DNA from: Agrobacterium vitis
Lineage (GTDB): Bacteria > Pseudomonadota > Alphaproteobacteria > Rhizobiales > Rhizobiaceae
Assembly (NCBI RefSeq): GCF_013426735.1
Contig: NZ_AP023272.1
Location: forward strand, 3,082,501-3,146,500
Reading direction: 5' to 3'
DNA: 64,000 nucleotides
Shown: piece after piece, positions 17,268 through 26,316 of the stretch
Position numbering within the stretch: the stretch's first letter is position 1
Layout of the letters: each line of letters starts with the position of its first letter
Program-made: the position numbers and the translations under genes
Notes under the pieces: generated by a model
The model's input: only the letters and a program-made list of their open reading frames with translations
What the model was told of the DNA's origin: nothing
The model's database searches: none

Positions 17268-17624
17268 TCAGCTTCCTTCGCCAACGAGCGACAAAAGACC
17301 ATCCAACTGGTCGATCTCGATTTCCACCAGCCATAGATCCGGGTCAAAACGGCGCTCGCGTTCCATCAGGGCCGCGACCTCGCAGGCATCGACCCTGTCC
17401 AGGCGGCGCTCGAAACGGCGGTCGCCTGACATTTCGGCATCATCGTCTTCAATCAGGCTTTGAGGGGCTGGAGCATAAAGACTTTCCAGGCCATCGCGAA
17501 ACCGCTGGCGCAGGAAGATGGCGCCGGCTTGGTCCATGCCCTTATGCTCCACAGCGGCAAAGCCGCCGGCGGAAAACACACGGCGTAGGATGGCGGCGAC
17601 GAAAATATCGGAGCGAAGGCGCAT
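17268..17624 (-). CDS. DUF1491 family protein
   Basis: This 118-residue protein matches the DUF1491 family by MRLRSDIFVAAILRRVFSAG, FAAVEHKGMDQAGAIFLRQR and DPDLWLVEIE near the end. The family is small, cytoplasmic, widespread in alphaproteobacteria and of unknown function. The DUF2336 gene converges on it; the 70 bases between carry part of an AAAAGTGGAA-type repeat. The next gene upstream on this strand is a TetR regulator 61 bases away. Confidence 0.85.
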   Translation of the reverse strand: MRLRSDIFVAAILRRVFSAGGFAAVEHKGMDQAGAIFLRQRFRDGLESLYAPAPQSLIEDDDAEMSGDRRFERRLDRVDACEVAALMERERRFDPDLWLVEIEIDQLDGLLSLVGEGS

Positions 17625-17685
17625 CCCGCTTTTCTATAGACAGGATTGACGGAAAGAAAGGCATTCATCGGGGCAGTCGGGATTA

Positions 17686-18318
17686 TTAGCCCTTGTCGCG
17701 CATCAGGGTCTGCATCACCATATCGATATGGGCTTCCATGTAGGCCTTTTGGTCAAGTGGCCTGCGTTGCGCAAACAGGATTGACCAGAGATTGAAGTGG
17801 ATGACCGGCCCAATCAGAACATCGGGAGCGGAAACGGCCGGGCCTGGCAAAAATTCGCCGGCGGCGACGCCCCCCTCCACCAGCATGCAGACCGTTTTCA
17901 GCAGAGGCGCAACGAATTCGTCGTAATGCCTGTCTACAATATGGGGAAAGCGGGTCCCCTCACTCACCGTCAGACGCAGGAGTTCGCTACACTTGCAATC
18001 ACCCGCGATCATCTCATAGGCCATGCCGATCATCTGCTTCAATCGTTCGGCATGGCTGCCCTCCAGTGTTTCAGCAGAAGCACGCAACTGGGACAACGGC
18101 AGCGACATCTGCCGGATGCTCTCCTCGAACAAGACCTCCTTTGACGGAAAATAAAGATAAACCGTGCCCTTTGTAATGCCGAGCCGCAGAGCTACATCTT
18201 CCACACGCGTCGCAGAAAAACCTTTGTCCAGAAACTCTTCAAATGCAGCTTCCAATATTTCCTGCGGGCGCCTCGCTTTCTGCTCGGCCCGGCTGATCGT
18301 TTTCAATCGCTTTGCCAT
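17686..18318 (-). CDS. TetR-family repressor, likely of the adjacent RND efflux operon
   Basis: This ~210-residue protein has the TetR DNA-binding domain (QEILEAAFEEFLDKGFSATR, VEDVALRLGITKGTVYLYFP, SKEVLFEESI) and a helical C-terminal ligand domain with a short Cys pair (GDCKCSELLR). ATG 18318 has AAGGAA seven bases upstream; a GTC-separated ATG at 18324 is the alternative. It is transcribed away from an RND pump operon across a 179-base gap that holds a promoter overlapping an inverted repeat (18430-18458). Such divergent pairs usually mean that the repressor controls the pump and is released by a pump substrate. The ligand is unknown. Confidence 0.88.
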   Translation of the reverse strand: MAKRLKTISRAEQKARRPQEILEAAFEEFLDKGFSATRVEDVALRLGITKGTVYLYFPSKEVLFEESIRQMSLPLSQLRASAETLEGSHAERLKQMIGMAYEMIAGDCKCSELLRLTVSEGTRFPHIVDRHYDEFVAPLLKTVCMLVEGGVAAGEFLPGPAVSAPDVLIGPVIHFNLWSILFAQRRPLDQKAYMEAHIDMVMQTLMRDKG

Positions 18319-18429
18319 GACCATTTTCCTTGAGGTTTGAGCGAGCGGACTTGCGTGAGGCGACGGAGCGAAAGCACCCGCATTACGCTTTCAATTCCTA
18401 TACCGGCAACTGTCACGCCGGCAACTATA

Positions 18430-18458
18430 TTGACTAACCGTACAGTCATTGATATCTA
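18430..18458 (+). promoter_or_regulatory. Promoter of the RND operon with overlapping TetR-type operator
   Basis: TTGACT (18430-18435) and TATCTA (18453-18458) are spaced by 17 bases and lie 40 bases before the GTG of the first adaptor gene. The dyad TGACT-N8-AGTCA (18431-18448) covers the -35 box and most of the spacer, the usual position for a TetR-family operator. Assigned by eye; binding by the adjacent repressor is inference. Confidence 0.55.
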
Positions 18459-18497
18459 CTCGAAACGACCCGTGAATGCAATGGTGGGGACCTCACA

Positions 18498-19571
18498 GTG
18501 CGGTTACAAACGACTTTATCCGGACTGGCTTGCGTCCTGCTCGCTTTGTGTCTGGCAGGCTGCAATGAAAAGACCGAGAGCCAGTCTTCACCGCGCAGTG
18601 TCACGGTGACCAAGGCCCAAACCGCGCAATATCAGCCCTCGGTGGAAATCTCCGGATCGGTGAAAGCGCGGGTGCAGTCCGACCTGTCGTTCCGTACCGC
18701 AGGCCGGGTGATCGAGAGGCATGTCGATGTCGGCGACCGGGTCAAGGCGGGCGACGTTCTGGCACTCCTCGACAATACCGAGCAGAAGGCTGATATCGCC
18801 GTTGCCCAGGCCGGGCTGGAATCGGCCCAGGCGACGATGCGCCAGAAGAAATTGGCCTTCGACCGCTACAAGGTACTGATCCAGACCAACACCATTGCCC
18901 AATCCACCTTCGACCAGGCCCGCGAGGATCTCGCCACGGCTCAAGGCTCGCTGCAAACCGCGCAGGCCAATCTGGCCACCGCCCAGGATGCGATGACCTA
19001 TACGGAGTTGAAGGCCGATGCCGACGGCATCATTACCTCGCGCAGCATTGAGGTGGGACAAGTGGTTTCGGCGGCGCAGGCGGCGCTGACGCTTGCCCAT
19101 GACGGACCGCGCGATGCCGTATTCGACATGTTCGAAGCGTTTTTCCTGGAAGGTGCGCCGTCCGATACCGTCGAGGTCTCGCCGATCGGCGGCCGCGCCA
19201 ATCCCCAGGACGGCAAGATCCGCGAAGTCTCTCCGGCCATCGACACCAGCGCCGGCACCATCCGTATCAAGGTCGCCCTGCCTGCCGACACGCAATGGTC
19301 GCTCGGCACGACTGTCGTCGGACGGTTCCGCGCCCAGCCGCAGCAGGGCATCGTGCTCCCCTGGAGCGCCATGGCCTCGGCCAATGGCCAGCCCGCCGTC
19401 TGGGCGGTCAACACCGCCGACAGCTCCGTCAAGCTGCGCAAGATCGACATTGCCCGCTACCGCGTCGGCGATTTCGTGGTGGCATCCGGCGTCGCGCCCG
19501 GGGACATCATCGTCACCGACGGCGGCAAGTTTCTGACGGACGGCCAGGTCGTGGCCTTTAAGGAAAAGTGA
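18498..19571 (+). CDS. RND efflux periplasmic adaptor lipoprotein 1
   Basis: This 357-residue membrane-fusion protein carries a lipoprotein signal (LLALCLAGC, lipobox Cys about residue 22). It then shows the biotinyl-lipoyl half (GSVKARVQSDLSFRTAGRVI, VDVGDRVKAGDVLALLDN), a coiled-coil hairpin (about 95-165), and the closing half-motif ADADGIITSRSIEVGQVVSA. A beta-barrel and membrane-proximal domain follow. It would link the pump to an outer-membrane channel, which is not encoded nearby. The start is GTG 18498 with GGGGA upstream. It is the first gene of the operon, one base ahead of a second adaptor gene. Confidence 0.9.
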   Translation: MRLQTTLSGLACVLLALCLAGCNEKTESQSSPRSVTVTKAQTAQYQPSVEISGSVKARVQSDLSFRTAGRVIERHVDVGDRVKAGDVLALLDNTEQKADIAVAQAGLESAQATMRQKKLAFDRYKVLIQTNTIAQSTFDQAREDLATAQGSLQTAQANLATAQDAMTYTELKADADGIITSRSIEVGQVVSAAQAALTLAHDGPRDAVFDMFEAFFLEGAPSDTVEVSPIGGRANPQDGKIREVSPAIDTSAGTIRIKVALPADTQWSLGTTVVGRFRAQPQQGIVLPWSAMASANGQPAVWAVNTADSSVKLRKIDIARYRVGDFVVASGVAPGDIIVTDGGKFLTDGQVVAFKEK

Positions 19572-19572
19572 C

Positions 19573-20667
19573 ATGCGCCTCTACCGTCCAATCATCACCC
19601 TTCCCTTTCTGCTTGCCCTGACGCTTGCCGCCGGTTGCAGCGAGAAGGACGACCAGCAGGCCGCCGGGCCACGTCCTGTCCGCTCGATAACCGTCAAGGC
19701 CGAGCGCCTGTCGGGGGTCAGCTTTGCCGGTGTCGTCCAGGCGCGGGTGGAAACCGATCTTGCCTTCCGCACGCTCGGCAGGGTGATCCTGCGCAAGGCC
19801 GAAGTCGGCGATCTCGTTCACAAGGGCGACGTGGTTGCCGAAATTGATCCGCTGGCGCTGCAATTTGCCGTCAACAGCGCCGAGGCCGACCTGCGCAATG
19901 CCCAGGCGGCCTTTGAGAATGCCCAGATCACAGAAAAGCGCCGGCGCACGCTCGCCACCATCAATGCCGGCAGCGTCGCCGATTTCGAAGTGGCCGAACA
20001 AGGCCTGAAATCGGCCCAGGCAAGTCTCGACCAGGCAAATGCCAAGCTGGACAAGGCCCGCGAGCAATTGGGTTATGCGCGGCTTCAGGCGGAATTCGAC
20101 GGCGTCGTCACGTCAGTGTCCGTCGAAGTCGGCCAGACGGTAACCGCCGGGCAGACAGTAATGAAAGTCGCGCGGCTGGACCAGCGTGACGTGATCGTCG
20201 ATGTGCCGGAAGGACGGATCGGCGCGCTGAAGGAAGGCACGAAGTTCAACGTGGCGCTACAGCTCGATCCCACCAAGCAGGCCATCGGCACGCTGCGCGA
20301 GATCGGCCCGGAAGCCGATGCGGAAACCCGCACCCACCGGCTGAAGATCGCCATCAACGACGCCCCCGAGGTGTTTCGTCTCGGCGCCGTGGTGACCGCG
20401 ACTGCAAGCCGTGATGAAGAGGACGGCGTCATCCTGCTGCCGTTGACCGCCATCCTCAGAAAAGACGGCGCAACCGGTGTCTGGGTGATCGATCGGGCCA
20501 ATGCCACAGTCGCCCTGCGCAAGGTCGTCCTTGATGACGCCACCACCGACGGCAACCGGGTGAAGGTCCTGTCCGGATTGAAGGAGGGCGAGCAGGTTGC
20601 CGTCGCCGGCGCCAACCAGCTTGCCGAGGGACAAAAGATCAAGACCGATGAGGAGCCGCGCCCGTGA
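19573..20667 (+). CDS. RND efflux periplasmic adaptor lipoprotein 2
   Basis: This 364-residue second adaptor has a lipobox (LTLAAGC), lipoyl motifs GVVQARVETDLAFRTLGRVI and AEVGDLVHKGDVVAEIDPLA, a coiled-coil hairpin and QAEFDGVVTSVSVEVGQTVT. It starts one base after the stop of the first adaptor and overlaps the permease gene by four bases (ATGA type, GTG start). Two adaptors before one permease suggest a hetero-oligomeric adaptor ring, known for some RND pumps; the two proteins share the same plan but differ widely, so they are not a recent duplication. Confidence 0.9.
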   Translation: MRLYRPIITLPFLLALTLAAGCSEKDDQQAAGPRPVRSITVKAERLSGVSFAGVVQARVETDLAFRTLGRVILRKAEVGDLVHKGDVVAEIDPLALQFAVNSAEADLRNAQAAFENAQITEKRRRTLATINAGSVADFEVAEQGLKSAQASLDQANAKLDKAREQLGYARLQAEFDGVVTSVSVEVGQTVTAGQTVMKVARLDQRDVIVDVPEGRIGALKEGTKFNVALQLDPTKQAIGTLREIGPEADAETRTHRLKIAINDAPEVFRLGAVVTATASRDEEDGVILLPLTAILRKDGATGVWVIDRANATVALRKVVLDDATTDGNRVKVLSGLKEGEQVAVAGANQLAEGQKIKTDEEPRP

Positions 20668-23600
20668 AGAAATTTAACCTGTCGGACTGGGCGCTCGAAC
20701 ATCGTTCCCTCGTCTGGTATTTCATGATGGTGTTTTCGCTGGCCGGCGTGCTCGCTTATATCGGCCTTGGGCGTGAAGAAGACCCGTCCTTCACCATCAA
20801 GACCATGGTGATCCAGGCCCAATGGCCCGGCGCCTCCGCCCAGGAAGTCACCCAGCAGATCACCGACCGGATCGAGAAGAAGCTGCAGGAACTGGAATCG
20901 CTCGACTATACCAGGTCGATCACCACGGCGGGCCAGACCATCGTCTTCGTCAACCTGCTGGATACCACCAAGGCCCGCGACGTGCCCGCCACCTGGCTGC
21001 GCGTGCGCAACATGGTCCAGGATGTCCAGGGCGACTTTCCCTCCGGCGTCGTCGGACCGTTCTATAACGACCGTTTCGGCGACGTTTACGGCAATATCTA
21101 CGCCTTCACCAGCGACGGCCTGACCCATCGGCAATTGCGCGATCTGGTCGAGAGCGCCCGCACCAAGCTGCTGACCGTTCCCAATATCGGCAAGGTCGAC
21201 ATTGTCGGCACGCAGGACGAGGCGATCTATCTCGAATTTTCCACCCGCAAGATTGCCGCCCTCGGCATCGACCAATCAGCGATCATCGCCACGCTTCAGG
21301 CCCAGAACGCCGTTACCCAGTCAGGCTTCATCGATGCCGGGCCGGAGCGGATCGCGCTTCGGGTCGGCGGGCGTTTCATTTCGGAAGACAGCCTGCGGTC
21401 GATCAATCTCAAGGTCAACGACCGCTTCTTTCCGCTGACCGATGTCGCCACCATCAGCCGTGGCTATGCCGATCCGCCGACCAGCATGTTCCGGGTCAAT
21501 GGCAAGCCGGCAATCGGTCTTGCCATCGGTATGAAGGCTGGTGCCAATCTGGTGAATTTCGGCAAGGCGCTGGACAAGACCATGGCTGGCGTCATCCAGG
21601 ACCTACCGGTCGGCGTTTCCGTCGATCGGGTCGCCGATCAGCCGGCGGTGGTGGAGGAAGCGGTTTCCAGCTTCACCCATGCGCTGTTCGAGGCAATCGT
21701 CATCGTGCTGGCCATCAGCTTCATCAGCCTTGGCCTGCGCGCCGGACTGGTGGTGGCGATCTCGATCCCGCTGGTTTTGGCGATCACCTTCCTGTTCATG
21801 CAATATGCTGGCATATCGCTGCAACGCATCTCGCTCGGCGCCTTGATCATCGCGCTCGGGCTTCTGGTCGATGATGCGATGATTGCCGTGGAAATGATGG
21901 TGGCGCGGCTGGAAGTGGGCGATAGCCTGCGCAAGGCCGCCACCCATGTCTATACCTCGACCGCCTTCCCGATGCTGACGGGAACGCTCGTCACCGTCGC
22001 CAGCTTCATCCCGGTCGGGCTAAACAACAGCAATGCGGGTGAATTCACCTTCTCGCTGTTCGTCGTCATCGCCGTGTCGCTGGTGGTGTCCTGGGTGGTG
22101 GCTGTGCTGTTCACGCCGCTTCTGGGCGTCACCATGTTGCCGAAGACCATGAAGAAGCATGCCGACCACAAGGGCTGGTTTGCCCGGCTGTTTGCCAGAA
22201 TGCTCCACTTTTGCCTGCGCTGGCGCTGGCTGACCATCGTTGCAACGATCGGCGCCTTCGCCCTGTCGCTCTATGGCATGACCCATGTGCAGCAGCAATT
22301 CTTCCCCAGTTCCGACCGCCCGGAACTGATCGTTGACTGGAACCTGCCGCAAAACAGCTCCATCGACGAAACCAACCGGCAGATGGCCAAGTTCGAACAG
22401 GAGCAATTGGCCAACAACCCGGATATCGACCATTGGTCGACCTATGTCGGTCGCGGTGCACCGCGCTTCATCCTGTCGTTCGATGTGCAGCCTGATGATA
22501 TCACCTTCGGCCAGATGATCATCGTCACCAAAGGACTGGACGTGCGCGACAAGCTGCGCCAACAGTTTCAGGCCTATCTGAGCCAGACCTTCCCCGGCAC
22601 CGATGCCTATGTGAAGCTGCTGGATATCGGACCTCCGGTCGGCAAGCCGGTGCAATACCGCGTGTCCGGCCCCGACATCCAGAAGGTGCGCGACTATGCG
22701 GGCAAACTGGCCGCCATTGTCGGCACCCACCCGCTACTCACCAATATCGCCTTCAACTGGTATGAGCCGGCCCGCGTGCTGAAGGTAGATGTATTGCAGG
22801 ACAAGGCCCGCCAGCTCGGTGTCACCTCCGAAGACATCGCCCAGACCCTCAACAGAGTGGTTGAAGGCTCGACCGTCACCAAGGTCAGGGACGACATCTA
22901 CCTGATCGATGTCGTCAGCCGTGCCGAAAAGAAGGATCGCGGTTCAGTCGAAACCTTGGTTGACCTGCAATTGCCAAGCAGTAACGGCCAGTCTATCCCA
23001 CTGTCGTCGGTCGCAACCTTCCATTACGAACTGGAGCAGCCGACCATCTGGCGGCGCGACCGCATGCCAACGATCACCATCGAAGCCGCCGTCAATGGCC
23101 CCACCCAGCCCGCGACGATCGTCAATGCGCTGAGCGGCAAAATCACCGAATTCGCCAAAGCGCTTCCGGCAGGCTATGCCGTCAATATCGGCGGCGCCGT
23201 CGAGGAGAGCAGCAAGTCGCAGGGGCCGATCATCCAGGTCGCACCTCTGATGCTGTTCATCATGGCAACGCTGCTGATGATCCAGTTGCAGAGCTTCCAC
23301 CGACTGTTCCTGGTGTTTTCCGTCGCGCCGCTGGCGCTGGTCGGCGTGGTAATCGCGCTTCTCACCAGCAACGCGCCTCTTGGCTTCGTAGCGCTCCTCG
23401 GCGTGCTCGCGCTGATCGGCATCCTGATCCGAAACTCTGTCATCCTGGTGGTACAGATCGAGGATCTGCGAAAATCGGGCGTCGCGGCCTTTGCGGCGGT
23501 GGTCGAGGCCACCGAACACCGGATGCGCCCGATCATGCTGACCGCCGCTGCCGCCACGCTGGCGCTGATCCCGATCTCGCGGCAGATCTTCTGGGGACCG

Positions 23601-23774
23601 ATGGCCTTTGCCATGATGGGCGGCATCGTCGTCGGAACGGTGCTGACCCTGCTGTTCCTGCCCGCGCTGTACATCACCTGGTTCCGGATCAAGCCGGAGA
23701 AAAACCCGGCGCACGACAAGCACGTCCCCGATACCCATGCTCCCGATGACAATGCTATCGGAGCTGAGAAATAG
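20664..23774 (+). CDS. RND multidrug efflux permease (HAE1-like)
   Basis: This 1036-residue inner-membrane pump has two repeats, each with a first helix, a large periplasmic loop and five further helices. Features include the N-terminal REEDPSFTIKTMVIQAQWPG, the TM4 charge motif GLLVDDAMIAVEMM with two Asp, and the second-half LIGILIRNSVILVVQIEDLR followed by RMRPIMLTAAAATLALIP. The proton-relay Asp pair and Lys-like position are consistent with an active pump. Length is normal. It is translationally coupled to the adaptor upstream. Substrates cannot be read from sequence. Confidence 0.95.
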   Translation: MKKFNLSDWALEHRSLVWYFMMVFSLAGVLAYIGLGREEDPSFTIKTMVIQAQWPGASAQEVTQQITDRIEKKLQELESLDYTRSITTAGQTIVFVNLLDTTKARDVPATWLRVRNMVQDVQGDFPSGVVGPFYNDRFGDVYGNIYAFTSDGLTHRQLRDLVESARTKLLTVPNIGKVDIVGTQDEAIYLEFSTRKIAALGIDQSAIIATLQAQNAVTQSGFIDAGPERIALRVGGRFISEDSLRSINLKVNDRFFPLTDVATISRGYADPPTSMFRVNGKPAIGLAIGMKAGANLVNFGKALDKTMAGVIQDLPVGVSVDRVADQPAVVEEAVSSFTHALFEAIVIVLAISFISLGLRAGLVVAISIPLVLAITFLFMQYAGISLQRISLGALIIALGLLVDDAMIAVEMMVARLEVGDSLRKAATHVYTSTAFPMLTGTLVTVASFIPVGLNNSNAGEFTFSLFVVIAVSLVVSWVVAVLFTPLLGVTMLPKTMKKHADHKGWFARLFARMLHFCLRWRWLTIVATIGAFALSLYGMTHVQQQFFPSSDRPELIVDWNLPQNSSIDETNRQMAKFEQEQLANNPDIDHWSTYVGRGAPRFILSFDVQPDDITFGQMIIVTKGLDVRDKLRQQFQAYLSQTFPGTDAYVKLLDIGPPVGKPVQYRVSGPDIQKVRDYAGKLAAIVGTHPLLTNIAFNWYEPARVLKVDVLQDKARQLGVTSEDIAQTLNRVVEGSTVTKVRDDIYLIDVVSRAEKKDRGSVETLVDLQLPSSNGQSIPLSSVATFHYELEQPTIWRRDRMPTITIEAAVNGPTQPATIVNALSGKITEFAKALPAGYAVNIGGAVEESSKSQGPIIQVAPLMLFIMATLLMIQLQSFHRLFLVFSVAPLALVGVVIALLTSNAPLGFVALLGVLALIGILIRNSVILVVQIEDLRKSGVAAFAAVVEATEHRMRPIMLTAAAATLALIPISRQIFWGPMAFAMMGGIVVGTVLTLLFLPALYITWFRIKPEKNPAHDKHVPDTHAPDDNAIGAEK

Positions 23775-23775
23775 G

Positions 23776-25107
23776 ATGCCGATTCTCGGCTGGCGCAAGA
23801 GCGGGAAGCGGGAACACGCCCGTTCTTCCTTGAGCCGTGGATATGCCCTATCGCCTTCCCCATCGGCATGCAGGCCGGCAAGGTCCAGTCCTGCTTTTGC
23901 CGCCGCGTTCCCCCTACTCATCGTTCTCGTGCTGGGTGGCTGCGCGGGCCGGCCAGAAAGCGTGCTGAAGCCCGTTCCCGTGGCCAGCGATGCCAGCCAG
24001 GTCAACATGCTGGTGTTTACCACCCGCCAGGCGGCTGATGATCCCGGTATCCTCTATTCCGGCGATCGCGGCACAGCAATTTCGGTGAATAATGTGGTCG
24101 TCTCCATCCCCCCGGAGCGCAATCGCAAGGTGGGTGAAGTGCAGTGGCCTTCCCGTGTGCCCCCCAACCCGGAACATGATTTCGCGGTGCTGAAGGCCGA
24201 TAAAGTCCCGACGGAATCCGAGGCTTTGCAGTGGTTCAACGCGACCCGGAACAAGAAACGCCAGGCCGTGATCTTCGTGCATGGCTTCAACAATACGTAT
24301 TCGGATGCGGTTTTCCGCTTTGCCCAGATCATCCATGATTCCGGCACGGACGCATCCCCGATCCTGTTCACATGGCCGTCGCGCGGCAGCGTGTTCGACT
24401 ATCTCTACGACAAGGAAAGCACCACCTATTCCCGGCGGGCGCTGGAAGACATGATCCTGCAAGCCGCGAAGAACCCTAATGTCGGCGATGTGACGATTAT
24501 TTCCCATTCCATGGGCGCATGGTTGACCATGGAAGCGTTGCGCGGCGTGGCGATGCGCACTGGTGGGGTTCCAACCAAGGTCAACAACGTCATCCTGGCT
24601 TCGCCGGATATCGATGTCGATGTGTTTCGTCGCCAGTTGATCGAAATGGGCACGAAGCGGCCGCATTTCACCATCTTCACCTCCAACAAGGACAAGGCGC
24701 TGTTCGTATCGCGGTGGCTGTCGGGCGGCGTCAGCCGGGTCGGCGGCATGAGCCAGGCCGATCTACAACCGCTGGCCGCCGACATGAAAGTGCTCGGCAT
24801 CACCGCCATCGACACCAGCAGCGTCGATAGCCACGATCCGCTCGGCCACACGGCCTTTGCCGACAGTCCGGAGATCATCCGCAATCTGGGCAAGAACATC
24901 GCTGGCCAATCCATGGAAGGCGGCCAAACCACTTTGGGCGATCGGGTTGGTCTGGTGGCGATCGGCACAGCCAATCTGGCCGGTTCGGCGGCCCGTACCG
25001 TTGTCACGGCTCCCATGGCGGTGATCAGCAGCGATGCGCGTCAATCGCTCAAGCAAGAATTTTCGTCGGGGCAGAAACCGCTGATCAACGGGAAAATCGC
25101 CTATTAG
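23776..25107 (+). CDS. DUF900 alpha/beta-hydrolase lipoprotein
   Basis: This ~443-residue exported esterase-like protein has a basic N-terminus and a hydrophobic segment with lipobox (LLIVLVLGGC). The hydrolase domain shows KKRQAVIFVHGFNNTYSDAV (oxyanion-hole HGF motif) and the nucleophile elbow VTIISHSMGAWLTMEALR, as in DUF900 proteins. A candidate acid (LASPDIDVDVF) and His (SHDPLGHTAF) follow. ATG 23776 starts one base after the pump stop codon; the frame is open 13 codons earlier inside the pump gene. It is probably part of the efflux operon transcript, but no functional link is known. Confidence 0.82.
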   Translation: MPILGWRKSGKREHARSSLSRGYALSPSPSACRPARSSPAFAAAFPLLIVLVLGGCAGRPESVLKPVPVASDASQVNMLVFTTRQAADDPGILYSGDRGTAISVNNVVVSIPPERNRKVGEVQWPSRVPPNPEHDFAVLKADKVPTESEALQWFNATRNKKRQAVIFVHGFNNTYSDAVFRFAQIIHDSGTDASPILFTWPSRGSVFDYLYDKESTTYSRRALEDMILQAAKNPNVGDVTIISHSMGAWLTMEALRGVAMRTGGVPTKVNNVILASPDIDVDVFRRQLIEMGTKRPHFTIFTSNKDKALFVSRWLSGGVSRVGGMSQADLQPLAADMKVLGITAIDTSSVDSHDPLGHTAFADSPEIIRNLGKNIAGQSMEGGQTTLGDRVGLVAIGTANLAGSAARTVVTAPMAVISSDARQSLKQEFSSGQKPLINGKIAY

Positions 25108-25173
25108 AGTTTACTTTTGGAAAGTGGAAACGGGTTTTGCGTTAGGGCATACGGAAAAGCTGGAGAAAGCCGC

Positions 25174-26316
25174 TTACAAAGCACCGATGGATTTCAGCTT
25201 TTTCAGCACCGCCATATTCGGCTCACCGGTTTCCGGCAGCCTGTAATGGCGCTCGAAGTGGCGAATGGCAGCCTTGGTCTTGTCGCCAGCCACCCCATCG
25301 ACGCTGATATCGGTATAAGCGATATTAATCAGGCCGCGCTGGATATCCATGATCAGGCTTGCTTCCCCGCCTGCACCGGTCGCGATGGCATCATCGCCAC
25401 CGGTCGTCGCAAGGCTGGTGGCGGCAACGGGCGCTTGCGGCACCGGCGCATTTGCTCTTGTGCCGGACTGGGGTTTGCCGGAAGAAACGGCGGCGGTCGA
25501 TACGGGGGTTACCGTGGGCAACCGGGCGGGCGCGGGCCGCACAGGCGCGGACTGCGCGGTGGTGACGGTCTTTTCCGCATTGCGAATGGCTGCGGCCACG
25601 GGATCGATGGCATCATCCGCTGTCGCCGTGACTTGAACTGGCCGTTCCATAGGGCGCACTGGGGGCGCACTCCCCTTGGGGGCCGCACCGGCCTTGGGGG
25701 CAGCACCGGCCTTGGGGGCAGCACTGGCGGGTGATTTCTGATCGACGCTCATCGCCGCCAACAGGTCATCGCTGGGCGCGCCGGTGACGGACATGCCGAT
25801 CCGCCGCTGATAAGCGCTGATTGCCGCCTCGGTTCGGGGTCCACGTTTGCCATCGGCAGCACCATCGTAAAGCCCCAGCCGAATGAGCTGCGCCTGAGTG
25901 CTGGCAGTCAGGGGATCGGCACTGGTATCCGCGGCCGGCACCACACCTGTTGCTGAACCAGCGGCGCCGGGCGCTGTGCTGACAGGGGTGTTTTCCGCTG
26001 TCTGGCGCTGGATACGGAATGTGGTGACATCATCAGGGTCGGGTTTCAGGGAATGGTTGCTGTTCAACCCCAGCATGGCGGTAAAATCATGCGGATCGCG
26101 GGTGCGCAGGAAGGGAGACGGATGCCGTCCTGGCTGATACCAGAACGCATTGGCCGCAACGAAACCCATGACCACGACAAAGCCGACCGTGCTGGTAAAC
26201 CGGGCTGGATTGCGCGCGCAGAGGCGCATGGACGCTTGAGCGGCCATCATCAGAAAACCCGGCTCCTTGCGGGCCGGTTTTCTTTTATCAGGCGATTTTC
26301 GCTTTCGCGTCGTCAT
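25174..26316 (-). CDS. Membrane-anchored peptidoglycan-binding protein
   Basis: This 380-residue protein has a basic N-terminus, one membrane helix (TSTVGFVVVMGFVAANAFWY) and two PG_binding_1 domains: QAQLIRLGLYDGAADGKRGP with TEAAISAYQRRIG, and DIQRGLINIAYTDISVDGVA with KTKAAIRHFERHYRLPETG. Between them lies a long Ala/Pro-rich linker containing three short repeats of APKAGA type. The domain is expected in the periplasm, holding the cell wall. The gene overlaps the end of the histidine kinase gene by 29 bases, so the two are co-translated. The pairing with a kinase suggests a cell-envelope or cell-cycle output. Confidence 0.85.
   Translation of the reverse strand: MTTRKRKSPDKRKPARKEPGFLMMAAQASMRLCARNPARFTSTVGFVVVMGFVAANAFWYQPGRHPSPFLRTRDPHDFTAMLGLNSNHSLKPDPDDVTTFRIQRQTAENTPVSTAPGAAGSATGVVPAADTSADPLTASTQAQLIRLGLYDGAADGKRGPRTEAAISAYQRRIGMSVTGAPSDDLLAAMSVDQKSPASAAPKAGAAPKAGAAPKGSAPPVRPMERPVQVTATADDAIDPVAAAIRNAEKTVTTAQSAPVRPAPARLPTVTPVSTAAVSSGKPQSGTRANAPVPQAPVAATSLATTGGDDAIATGAGGEASLIMDIQRGLINIAYTDISVDGVAGDKTKAAIRHFERHYRLPETGEPNMAVLKKLKSIGAL

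Noticed and set aside
20085..21275. 396-codon minus-strand frame inside the RND operon
   Set aside because: Antisense to the second adaptor and permease; no independent support.
26254..26281. GC-rich inverted repeat followed by T runs, resembling a terminator
   Set aside because: It lies inside the coding start of the peptidoglycan-binding gene, is imperfect, and points along the plus strand, where no transcript is expected to end.
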